Source of the DNA: Eubacterium sp.
Lineage (GTDB): Bacteria; Bacillota; Clostridia; Lachnospirales; Lachnospiraceae
DNA: 64,000 nt
NCBI GenBank assembly: GCA_017938215.1
Contig: JAGBBZ010000023.1
Span: forward strand, 1-64,000
Direction: 5' to 3'
A model generated the notes under the pieces. The model saw only the letters and a list, made by a program, of their open reading frames with translations. It did no database searches and was not told where the DNA came from. Position 1 is the stretch's first letter, and each line of letters begins with the position of its first letter. Positions 52,065 to 59,791 of the stretch are shown piece after piece. Both the position numbers and the translations under genes were made by a program.

Positions 52065-52568
52065 TCAAAAGTGCTGTATTGGTAGACGTTTCATGCATTG
52101 GTTGGTAATTGTACCGATGAGAACCCCTGTGATTAACCCGCCAAAGTATAAAAAAGGAAGATAGCCTAGGATGGAATCAAATCCTACAACACAACCAGCC
52201 ACCACGAGTTGCCCCATCGTATGGGCGACGCCCCCTACGGCGCTGACAGATATTGGGGAAAACCGTTTGTGTCCCCATTTTTTGAAAAGTGCCATCAGGG
52301 AAAGGCTGAGCAATCCCCCGGCAATACTATATATAAGAGAAAATGCATTTCCAAAGGTTACAGCATTGAGAATATTTCTCAATAAAGACAAAGAAAGCGC
52401 ATAACGATAATTCTTCCTATATAATGCAAATAAGAGAATAAGATTGGCAAAGCCTAGTTTTATGCCTGGAAAAGGAAGGGGCAAGGGGAATAATGCTTCC
52501 ATATAACTAAACACAAATGCCAAAGCTGTAAAGATGGAAAATTCAGTGATTTTTTTTGTGTGATTCAT
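52065..52568 (-). CDS. Gx transporter family membrane protein
   Basis: 167 residues, five to six membrane helices, ECF-S-like fold. Family segments: YMEALFPLPLPFPGIKLGFA followed by NLILLFALY, and SVSAVGGVAHTMGQLVVAG. These proteins (formerly heptaprenyl diphosphate synthase component I) resemble substrate-binding subunits of ECF transporters. Its start overlaps the stop of the NusG-II gene by 4 bases (ATGA), so the two are coupled. Confidence 0.9.
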   Translation of the reverse strand: MNHTKKITEFSIFTALAFVFSYMEALFPLPLPFPGIKLGFANLILLFALYRKNYRYALSLSLLRNILNAVTFGNAFSLIYSIAGGLLSLSLMALFKKWGHKRFSPISVSAVGGVAHTMGQLVVAGCVVGFDSILGYLPFLYFGGLITGVLIGTITNQCMKRLPIQHF

Positions 52569-52954
52569 GAAGCACCTCCTGTCACCGCATCATAGGCTGG
52601 TTCTTTTGTGTCGCCATTGGTAATAGCAAGAACGAGCTTGTGAGGAAGGCAGACAATGGTCTGCCCTTGTCGTGAAATGTGGGTCATCGAGACACACACT
52701 TGATCGTGGCAATCTGCGTGTTGCATAGTAACTTTGCCGTCCTTAATATAGAAAGTATTGGAACCATTTTCGGTGTGTACCGTCTCCGTTCGAGGCTGTG
52801 AGAGGGCGTAGCGTTCTGTTACCACTCCGTTGACACGGACTTCCACAAAGGAACCGTTGGTTTTGGAGGGCATATATATAAGTAGAGAAGCGACAAAACC
52901 AATGAAGAATAAAATAGTTATGGTGATTAAGTCTGATTTGTGCAAAACCTTCAT
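52565..52954 (-). CDS. NusG domain II-containing protein
   Basis: 129 residues. One N-terminal membrane helix (LITITILFFIGFVASLLIYM) followed by a beta-rich domain with the family pattern VEVRVNGVVTERYAL, the Cys pair in HADCHDQVCV and HISRQGQTIVCLPHKLVL. The pattern D-C-x2-x-x-C and CLPHKL is highly characteristic. In Clostridia it is paired with Gx transporter genes as here. Function unknown; an extracytoplasmic location is expected. Confidence 0.93.
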   Translation of the reverse strand: MKVLHKSDLITITILFFIGFVASLLIYMPSKTNGSFVEVRVNGVVTERYALSQPRTETVHTENGSNTFYIKDGKVTMQHADCHDQVCVSMTHISRQGQTIVCLPHKLVLAITNGDTKEPAYDAVTGGAS

Positions 52955-52996
52955 AATGTCCCTCCGTTAAAATGAAATAATTTTATGATCTTGGAT

Positions 52997-53025
52997 ATTA
53001 TAACATAAGTGTGGCAAATCATCAA
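52997..53025 (-). promoter_or_regulatory. Promoter of NusG-II/Gx transporter operon
   Basis: Minus strand TTGATG (53025-53020), 17-base spacer, TATAAT (53002-52997). Back to back with the promoter at 53033. Confidence 0.8.
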
Positions 53026-53032
53026 ATATACC

Positions 53033-53061
53033 TTGACATAAGGCTTAGGGTGGTATATGAT
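53033..53061 (+). promoter_or_regulatory. Promoter of the acyl-CoA synthetase gene
   Basis: TTGACA (53033-53038), 17-base spacer, TATGAT (53056-53061), only about 20 bases before the start codon, so the leader is very short. Confidence 0.8.
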
Positions 53062-53084
53062 AATGAATAAGCGAGGACGTGGTT

Positions 53085-54914
53085 TTGAAAACTACGTCAA
53101 GTAAAAAAGATTACGACGAAAGGATTTTGGCTATGGAGTGTGCAGGAGGAAAGATGTATGATCTTGTCGGAATTGCAGATCGATTCATTGATACAGAATT
53201 AGATGAAAATGGGATATTGAAATCCATTGAATATAAGAATGATGAAAAATTTAATTTTGCTTATGATGTGATAGACGTCATGGCGAAAAAATGTCCAGAT
53301 AAATTGGCGATGCTTCACATTTCATTGGATGGTCGCGAGAGACGTTTTACGTTCCGTGATATGGCGAAATATTCTAATATGGCTGCAAATTACTTTAGCT
53401 ATCTTGGGATTAAAAAAGGTGACAAGGTTATGCTGGTGCTGAAGCGACATTTTCAGTTCTGGTTTTCTTTGCTTGCTCTTCATAAGATTGGAGCAATTGC
53501 CATTCCGGCTACGAACCTTTTGACGAAAAAAGATTTTGAGTATCGTTTTAAAGTGGGGGAAGTGGATGCTATCGTTTGTACAGCAGATGGCGAAGTGTCC
53601 CGAGAAGTGGATAAAGCGGCGTGGGGCAATACAAACCTTAAGACCAAGATTATGGTTGGAGGTGCGCGAGAGTCCTGGCATTGTTTCAACAAAGATATTC
53701 GCTTCTTTTCTGCGAACTTTACACGTCCGGCGGATGCTGTGGGTGGCGATGACACGATGTTGATGTTCTTTACATCAGGGACCACATCATATCCGAAGAT
53801 TACGACACATAACCACAAATATCCATTGGGACATTATATTACGGCAAAATACTGGCATCAAGTGGATCCAAATGGAATTCATTTTGCGATTTCAGATACG
53901 GGCTGGGGAAAAGCCCTTTGGGGAAAAATTTATGGACAGTGGATTTGCGAAGCACCGATATTTACGTATGATTTTGACGATTTTGATGCGAAAAAGATTT
54001 TGCAGATGATTGAAAAATATAAGATTACGACATTTTGTGCGCCACCGACGGCGTATCGCGTTATGGTGCATTTGAAGTTGGAGAATTATGACCTTTCTTC
54101 TTTGCAAAATGTGACGACGGCAGGAGAAGCTTTGAATCCGAAAGTATTTGAGAAGTTCAAAGAAAAAACAGGATTTGATATTATGGAAGGTTTTGGGCAG
54201 ACCGAGACTACGATGTTGATTGGAACAATCAAAGGAATGACACCTCGACCTGGTTCTATGGGAAAACCGAGTCCGTTGTATGACATTGCGATCATGCGGG
54301 CAGACGGAACCTTTGCAGATCCGGGTGAAGAAGGAGAAATTGTGGTAAAGACCGAGGATGGTGTACCAAATGGACTGTTTAAGGGATATTATAATGATGT
54401 TGAAAAGACCGAGTCCGTCTGGTATAATGGGTACTATCACACAGGTGACACAGCTTATATGGATGAGGATGGTTACTTGTGGTACGTTGGTCGAGTGGAT
54501 GATGTAATCAAGTCTTCTGGATACCGAATTGGACCATTTGAGATCGAAAATGAGATTATGAAGCTTCCATATGTATTGGAGTGCGCGGTAACTTCTGTGC
54601 CGGATCGTCTCAGAGGTCAGGCGATTAAGGCGACAGTGGTACTTGCAGATGGTACAGAGGGCGATGAACATTTGCGAAATGATATTGTAAAATATCTGAA
54701 GAGCAATATCGCTTCTTATAAGTGGCCTAAAATCGTTGATTTTGCCAAAGAGCTTCCGAAAACGATAAGCGGAAAAGTTCGACGTGTGGAGATCAAGGAG
54801 AACGATTGGGCGGCTTCGGAGGAAGAAGCTACAGAGACAACCACGGCTGACGATGGAAATGAAATGATAGAAAAGGCAGACGTGAATAATGAAGAAGAAA
54901 AAAATGAAGATTAA
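53085..54914 (+). CDS. AMP-forming acyl-CoA synthetase
   Basis: 609 residues; start taken as TTG 53085, 8 bases after GAGG, with GTG 53079 too near and ATG 53133 the fallback. ANL-superfamily motifs: DDTMLMFFTSGTTSYPKITT (A3), GFGQTETTMLIG (A5), YHTGDTAYMDEDGYLWYVGR (A7), DDVIKSSGYRIGPFEIE (A8) and the catalytic lysine in PKTISGKVRRVEIK (A10). Close to medium-chain or acetyl-type synthetases that activate carboxylates to CoA thioesters. An extra acidic C-terminal tail of about 30 residues (EEATETTTADDGNEM) is unusual. Overlaps the PAP2 gene start. Confidence 0.92.
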   Translation: MKTTSSKKDYDERILAMECAGGKMYDLVGIADRFIDTELDENGILKSIEYKNDEKFNFAYDVIDVMAKKCPDKLAMLHISLDGRERRFTFRDMAKYSNMAANYFSYLGIKKGDKVMLVLKRHFQFWFSLLALHKIGAIAIPATNLLTKKDFEYRFKVGEVDAIVCTADGEVSREVDKAAWGNTNLKTKIMVGGARESWHCFNKDIRFFSANFTRPADAVGGDDTMLMFFTSGTTSYPKITTHNHKYPLGHYITAKYWHQVDPNGIHFAISDTGWGKALWGKIYGQWICEAPIFTYDFDDFDAKKILQMIEKYKITTFCAPPTAYRVMVHLKLENYDLSSLQNVTTAGEALNPKVFEKFKEKTGFDIMEGFGQTETTMLIGTIKGMTPRPGSMGKPSPLYDIAIMRADGTFADPGEEGEIVVKTEDGVPNGLFKGYYNDVEKTESVWYNGYYHTGDTAYMDEDGYLWYVGRVDDVIKSSGYRIGPFEIENEIMKLPYVLECAVTSVPDRLRGQAIKATVVLADGTEGDEHLRNDIVKYLKSNIASYKWPKIVDFAKELPKTISGKVRRVEIKENDWAASEEEATETTTADDGNEMIEKADVNNEEEKNED

Positions 54915-55572
54915 TTGGCGAGAGCACAAAGAAGCATTGTTTTTTGCGTATTTCATTCTGTACCTTGTATGGTTTTTTGCATTGGAACAGAGAGGAATCG
55001 AAGGGATGCATCTTGTGACGAATCCGCTGGATAGGTATGTACCATTTTGTGAGTATTTTATAATTCCGTACTATTTGTGGTTTGTATATTTGTATGGCGG
55101 GTGCATTTACTTTTATTTCAAGGATCGCAAGGGTGAATTTGTAAAGATGATGACAGCCATGGAAATTGGATTGACAATATGTCTTATTGTTTATACATTT
55201 TTTCCGAACTGGCAGAATTTGCGCCCGGAAGTGTACCCAAATAATAATATATTTACGCAAGTGGTGCAGATGTTGCAAGGGTTTGATACGCCGACGAATG
55301 TATGCCCAAGCATTCATGTGTTTGGAACCATTGTGATGCATATTGCGATTGTAAGACGAGATTTTGGAAAGCATAACCGTTTGATTAAGTTGGCCTCTTT
55401 GGTTCTTGCAATTTCGGTGTGCTTATCCACTGTATTTTTGAAGCAACATTCTGTTACGGATATGTTGTGGGGACTTGCACTGAATGCAGCGATGTATGTG
55501 TTGGTTTATGTAGCGCCGGAGTTATGGTGTCGGAGAACCGGAAAAACTAAGGCATATGTGGCAGAAAATTAG
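54889..55572 (+). CDS. PAP2-family membrane phosphatase-like protein
   Basis: 227 residues from ATG 54889 (ATG 54904 is possible), overlapping the previous gene. Five or six membrane helices. The PAP2 motif is visible as CPSIHVFGTIVMH (second motif, PSxH) and VFLKQHSVTDMLWG (third motif, HSxxD); the first motif KxxxxxxRP is probably in PNWQNLRPE, without the usual Lys. Such proteins dephosphorylate lipid phosphates such as phosphatidic acid or undecaprenyl diphosphate, or act as inositol phosphorylceramide-type transferases. Likely co-transcribed with the acyl-CoA synthetase. Confidence 0.85.
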   Translation: MKKKKMKINWREHKEALFFAYFILYLVWFFALEQRGIEGMHLVTNPLDRYVPFCEYFIIPYYLWFVYLYGGCIYFYFKDRKGEFVKMMTAMEIGLTICLIVYTFFPNWQNLRPEVYPNNNIFTQVVQMLQGFDTPTNVCPSIHVFGTIVMHIAIVRRDFGKHNRLIKLASLVLAISVCLSTVFLKQHSVTDMLWGLALNAAMYVLVYVAPELWCRRTGKTKAYVAEN

Positions 55573-55604
55573 TGATTCAAACTGAGTTGTATTGGGTAAA
55601 TAAA

Positions 55605-55633
55605 TTGACAGAAATAGGTGATTGTGATAGCAT
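55605..55633 (+). promoter_or_regulatory. Possible promoter of the STM4011-4015-type cassette
   Basis: TTGACA (55605-55610), 17-base spacer, TAGCAT (55628-55633). It overlaps the terminator hairpin of the preceding gene, so either element may be the functional one. Confidence 0.5.
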
Positions 55634-55660
55634 AAGAATAGCTGTTGCAATCACCTTTTT
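55616..55660 (+). terminator. Terminator after the PAP2 gene
   Basis: AGGTGATTG (55616-55624) and CAATCACCT (55648-55656) form a perfect 9-bp outer stem with an inner TAGC/GCT pairing, followed by TTTTTATTTT. Confidence 0.8.
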
Positions 55661-55717
55661 ATTTTAAAGGAAAGAGGGATTGTAAGAAGGAAATTATTAC
55701 AAATGGAGGGATTACAA

Positions 55718-56590
55718 ATGGCAGATAGCAAAAAATATTCTTATGATTGGGAAGAGTATGAGGAAGGAAACAAAGACGCAAAAACGATGGTGGAGGAAAT
55801 TTTGGCGGATCCGGAGCTTCCAGGATTGTCAGAGGTCATCATCGGTTGTTGGGGCGAGTCTTGGGATAATAGTGCGCAAGCAATTATTGATGGAATCATA
55901 GAAAATAAGGATAAGTTTTCTCATATCAAGAGCCTTTTTGTGGGAGATATGGACTTTGAAGAGTGCGAGGTTTCCTGGATTGAGCAGGGAAATTATGAAG
56001 GCTTGTGGGCGGCATTGCCTCAGTTGGAGAAGCTGACCATCAAAGGTAGCACAAACCTTTCTCTTGGAAAAATAGAACATGAAAATTTGAAATCGTTGGA
56101 GATTATCTGTGGTGGATTGCCAAAGGATGTACTGGCAAGTATCGGTGAATCAAAGCTTCCAAATCTCGAGAAACTGGCGCTTTATATCGGTGTAGAGGAT
56201 TACGGATTTGACGGCGATATTTCAGATATTAAAGGAATGTTAGATAAGTCCGATTTTCCTAAGCTGAAGGCGCTGGGAATCAAGGATAGTGAGATTCAGG
56301 ATGAAGTGGTAGAAGTGGTTATGGCTTGTAAATACATTGACCAAGTGGAACTTTTGGAGCTGTGCTATGGAACCTTGACCGATAAGGGTGGTGAAATCTT
56401 GTTAAACGAGCTTCCAAAGCACAAAAATATCAAGATGGTGGATTTGGAATATCACTACATGTCAGAAAAAATGATGGATCAATTAGATGACATGATGGAG
56501 GCAAATGATATGGATATCCAGATGTCTGATCCACAGGAAGAGGAAGAGTGGGACGGAGAGATTTGGCGTTATCCAATGCTGACAGAGTAA
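55718..56590 (+). CDS. STM4015 family leucine-rich-repeat protein
   Basis: 290 residues, first gene of the cassette. ATG 55718 lies 8 bases after GGAGG; an in-frame ATG 55703 overlaps it. No signal peptide, so cytosolic. The N-terminal part has EEILADPELPGLSEVIIGCW and GESWDNSAQAIIDGI; the family landmark FVGDMDFEECEVSWIEQGNY precedes LRR-like repeats (ALPQLEKLTIKG, ENLKSLEIICGG, FPKLKALGIKDSEI). Acidic end (DPQEEEEWDGEIWRYPM). LRRs usually bind proteins, so it may be a carrier or a binding partner of the enzymes, possibly even their substrate; this is speculation. Family as remembered from Salmonella STM4015. Confidence 0.82.
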   Translation: MADSKKYSYDWEEYEEGNKDAKTMVEEILADPELPGLSEVIIGCWGESWDNSAQAIIDGIIENKDKFSHIKSLFVGDMDFEECEVSWIEQGNYEGLWAALPQLEKLTIKGSTNLSLGKIEHENLKSLEIICGGLPKDVLASIGESKLPNLEKLALYIGVEDYGFDGDISDIKGMLDKSDFPKLKALGIKDSEIQDEVVEVVMACKYIDQVELLELCYGTLTDKGGEILLNELPKHKNIKMVDLEYHYMSEKMMDQLDDMMEANDMDIQMSDPQEEEEWDGEIWRYPMLTE

Positions 56591-56609
56591 GGAGTCGGGA
56601 GAAGATACA

Positions 56610-57599
56610 ATGGATATTAAGCTAATCGGAAAGACGGGAACGAAGCGAACCGATTATTTCCTAAAGGCGGCAGAGGGATTACATATTCCAGTGACATTTG
56701 TGGATTGGGATGAGGTGGAGGAAAGCGTAGTATCATCATCGATGATTAAAATAGATCCACCCGCATTTCAAACGTCTAATCTTTACGAAATGAATGGAAA
56801 AATTGAGACATACCGGCAGATGATAGCGCGTCTTTCAGATGCCGGTTGTTCCTTCTTAAATGCGCCAGAAGGGATTACCAAGGTATTGGATAAGAGAACA
56901 TGCAAACAGATCTTACAGGAAAATGGTGTACCGGTAACGTGGATGTTTCCAGAGAAAATCCATACAGTACAAGCGTTGATGGAGGCGATGGAGAGACACA
57001 GGACATATTCTGTGTTTATTAAGCCGATTCTTTGCTCGGGAGCGGCAGGGGTTACGGCATTTCGCATGGTGCCGGGAAGCGGAAGAATGACGGCTTATAC
57101 ATCCTGTGTGTTGCAAGATAACGAGTTAGTAAACACAAAGAGACTGAGAAAATTGGAGAAACCGGAAGAAGTGCGACGACTTTTAGAGGCGGTGTTATCC
57201 TTGAATTGTGTGGTGGAGCGCTGGCAGCCCAAAGCATCTTTTCAAGGGAAAAGTTTCGATCTTCGAGTGGTGTATCAGTTTGGTAAAATTGCTTTTATGG
57301 TTGCACGACAGTCCTCTGGCCCAATTACCAATCTACATTTGAACAATGCTCCATTGTCATGGGAGAAACTAGGACTTTCGGAAAAAGTAATGAGAGAGAT
57401 TGAGAGCGTGTGTCGGCAAGCCATGGAGCATTTTCCAGAGCTTCGCATGGCTGGAATCGATGTCTTGTTGGAAAAAGATACATTGCGTCCGTATGTCATT
57501 GAAGTAAATGGGCAGGGAGATTTGATGTATCAGGACATTTTTAATGAAAATCGGATTTACCGAGAGCAGCTGGAGTGGATGGCAGCGTGGGAAGAATAA
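56610..57599 (+). CDS. STM4014 family ATP-grasp protein
   Basis: 329 residues, second gene, 19 bases after the first. ATP-grasp character: KVLDKRTCKQILQENGVPVT (start of the central domain), SVFIKPILCSGAAGVTAFRM with a Gly-rich phosphate loop, WQPKASFQGKSFDLRVVYQF, and the metal-binding end AGIDVLLEKDTLRPYVIEVN followed by GQG. Such enzymes couple carboxylates to amines or thiols using ATP. The substrate is unknown. Cytosolic, no membrane segments. Confidence 0.85.
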   Translation: MDIKLIGKTGTKRTDYFLKAAEGLHIPVTFVDWDEVEESVVSSSMIKIDPPAFQTSNLYEMNGKIETYRQMIARLSDAGCSFLNAPEGITKVLDKRTCKQILQENGVPVTWMFPEKIHTVQALMEAMERHRTYSVFIKPILCSGAAGVTAFRMVPGSGRMTAYTSCVLQDNELVNTKRLRKLEKPEEVRRLLEAVLSLNCVVERWQPKASFQGKSFDLRVVYQFGKIAFMVARQSSGPITNLHLNNAPLSWEKLGLSEKVMREIESVCRQAMEHFPELRMAGIDVLLEKDTLRPYVIEVNGQGDLMYQDIFNENRIYREQLEWMAAWEE

Positions 57600-57612
57600 A
57601 GGGGGGATTGTG

Positions 57613-58419
57613 ATGGATATGAAGGAAGTGGTAGGACGATGCCATATTCTGTTTGTTTGCATTGATTCCCTTCGCTATGACGTGGCAGAGAAGGAGCAAG
57701 AGCAAGGTGGGACGCCTGTGCTGAATCAGTACGGAAGCTGGCGCAAATGTCATGCACCGGGGAATTTTACGTACCCTTCTCATCAGGCGATGTTTGCTGG
57801 CTTTTTCCCCATCGAAGTCGGTGTAAAAAATATGAAACAGCGAGAAACGTTGTTTTTTTCGGAGGATATCGGAATGGGGCGTAAGGCTCCCGAAGGGGCG
57901 TATCGTTTTCAAGGGGCGACTTTTGTGGAGGGGCTTTCGGCTGAAGGATATGAGACTTGTTGTATCGGAGGACTCAGCTTTTTTGACAAAAGGACGGATG
58001 TGGGAAAAGTGATGCCAGGGTATTTTCAAAATAGTTATTGGCGTCCGACGTTTGGATGTAAAGTGAAAGAATCGCCGAAACATCAGGTGGATTTTGCGAT
58101 TCAAAAGATGGAAGAACTACCAGTGGATAAGAAAATGATGATGTACATAAATATATCGGCCATTCATTATCCGAATTATTTTTATATTCCGGGAGAAAAG
58201 AAGGATAGTGTGGAAAGTCATGCAGCAGCATTGTGTTATGTGGACCAGGAGCTTGGACGGTTGTTTGCAGCGTTTGAAGAAAAGGGTGAGACATTTGTAA
58301 TCTGTTGTTCGGACCACGGGACTTGCTACGGAGAGGATGGTTATCTGTATCATGGATTCAATCATCCGATTGTGAATACCGTTCCATACAAACATTTTTT
58401 CCTTGCGAGACGCTTGTGA
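57613..58419 (+). CDS. STM4013-type alkaline phosphatase/sulfatase-fold hydrolase
   Basis: 268 residues from ATG 57613 (site GGGGGG, 6-10 bases). Metal-binding fold of alkaline phosphatase-like enzymes: ILFVCIDSLRYDVA (first Asp), the Thr/Ser nucleophile region NFTYPSHQAMFAGFFP, and the late motif VICCSDHGTCYGEDGYLYHG with Asp-His and another His. Members of the fold cleave phosphate or sulfate esters or transfer phospho groups. No signal peptide, so it acts in the cytosol, unlike most sulfatases. Third gene of the cassette. Confidence 0.83.
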   Translation: MDMKEVVGRCHILFVCIDSLRYDVAEKEQEQGGTPVLNQYGSWRKCHAPGNFTYPSHQAMFAGFFPIEVGVKNMKQRETLFFSEDIGMGRKAPEGAYRFQGATFVEGLSAEGYETCCIGGLSFFDKRTDVGKVMPGYFQNSYWRPTFGCKVKESPKHQVDFAIQKMEELPVDKKMMMYINISAIHYPNYFYIPGEKKDSVESHAAALCYVDQELGRLFAAFEEKGETFVICCSDHGTCYGEDGYLYHGFNHPIVNTVPYKHFFLARRL

Positions 58420-58489
58420 AAGAATGTAACGATTCCGTCATATAGAAATAAAAATACGAAAGGATAACAGATAAGAAAGGGATTTGAAT

Positions 58490-59785
58490 ATGATTTCACC
58501 ATATGTGCAATATATGTATAGCTATCCTCACAAAACTGCCTATGGGGAGCTGACGGGGATTCATCTTAGAGATTATGTAGACAGGCTATCACAGCAGGAA
58601 AATAGTCTCTATTTTCATATACCATTTTGTCAAAGCAAATGTGGGTATTGTAATTTGTTTTCTGTGACAGGACAGAAGGAAGTGTTTATGGAAGCATATG
58701 TGGACGCCATGGAGCGACATGCCCACCAATTGGCGGAAGTGCTACCGAAAGAGGCTAAATTTGTGGATTTGACATTAGGTGGCGGGACGCCGTTGTTGCT
58801 TTCGGAGGCACAATTGGAGCGGGTGTTTGGGATGGCAGAGTCGGTGCTTGGCTTTGCGTGTGGAAGTGGACCGGTTGTGGTGGAAACGTCGCCGGCTCAG
58901 ACCACAAAAGAGAAATTGGAGATTTTACAAGCACATAACGTGACGCGAGTAAGTATGGGAGTGCAAAGCTTTTTTGATGAAGAACTGAAGACACTAAATC
59001 GTGCTCATCGTGTGGCGGAAGTGGAGCGTGCCATGGAGCTTTTGAAGGATGCCTCATTCCCATGTCTGAATTTGGATTTGATTTATGGGATTCCAGGACA
59101 GACATTGGAGCATTTGTTGACTTCAGCGAAGCGTGCAGTATCTTACGAACCAGAGGAACTTTTTGTGTATCCGCTCTATATCAAGGAAGGAACTTATCTT
59201 GCCAGTCGTGGAACGGTGCCACCGGAGGATACTCATGAAATGTATGTGGCATTGCGTGAATACCTAAAAAGCGAAGGGTATGTGCCTTATTCTATGCGTC
59301 GATTTGTGAAGAAGGGAAATCCGACAGATATGGGAAGCTGTGGATTTGATAGTACTCTATCCATCGGATGTGGTGGCAGAAGTTATGTGGGGAATCTGCA
59401 TTTTTGTACGCCATATGCTGTGCGACAAAGTACATGTCTGAGTATTTTACAACAATACATAGAGGAAGAAGATTATTTGCAAGTGCGCCATGGGTATATG
59501 TTGTCGACGGAGGAACAACGGCGACGTTATGTCATTAAGAATATCTTGTTTGGATGTGGGTTGGATAAAAAAGAATATCGACTGCTTTTTACAGGGGAGC
59601 CGGAACAAGATTATCCGGAGTTAAAACAATGGATAGAAGAAGGGATGGCAGTGGTCACAGAGAATCGTATGTATTTGACAGAAGAGGGTGTTGGGTTATC
59701 GGATTATCTGGGACCAATGTTGATTTCAGAAGAAGTAAGGGGAAAGATGGAGCGGTCTTTGGTTTCCCCGTTTACAAGGAGATAA
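58490..59785 (+). CDS. STM4012 family radical SAM protein (HemN-like)
   Basis: 431 residues from ATG 58490 (AAGAAAGGGA upstream). Radical SAM cluster motif CQSKCGYC (CxxxCxxC) at about residues 47-54 following SLYFHIPF, then the SAM-binding DLTLGGGTPLLLSEAQLERV and MGVQSFFDEELKTLNRAHRV, the HemN-type arrangement, with DLIYGIPGQTLEHLLTSAKR. The C-terminal HemN cap (LKQWIEEGMAVVTENRMYLT) is present. HemN itself decarboxylates coproporphyrinogen III, but relatives act on other substrates; no heme genes are adjacent. Stop is 6 bases before the next gene. Confidence 0.88.
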   Translation: MISPYVQYMYSYPHKTAYGELTGIHLRDYVDRLSQQENSLYFHIPFCQSKCGYCNLFSVTGQKEVFMEAYVDAMERHAHQLAEVLPKEAKFVDLTLGGGTPLLLSEAQLERVFGMAESVLGFACGSGPVVVETSPAQTTKEKLEILQAHNVTRVSMGVQSFFDEELKTLNRAHRVAEVERAMELLKDASFPCLNLDLIYGIPGQTLEHLLTSAKRAVSYEPEELFVYPLYIKEGTYLASRGTVPPEDTHEMYVALREYLKSEGYVPYSMRRFVKKGNPTDMGSCGFDSTLSIGCGGRSYVGNLHFCTPYAVRQSTCLSILQQYIEEEDYLQVRHGYMLSTEEQRRRYVIKNILFGCGLDKKEYRLLFTGEPEQDYPELKQWIEEGMAVVTENRMYLTEEGVGLSDYLGPMLISEEVRGKMERSLVSPFTRR

Positions 59786-59791
59786 ATTGCT

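Noticed and set aside
53892..54956. 354-codon open frame on the minus strand opposite the acyl-CoA synthetase
   Set aside because: Lies antisense to a clear ANL enzyme, composition is unlike a protein (many Arg, Ile and Cys in random order), no start signal.
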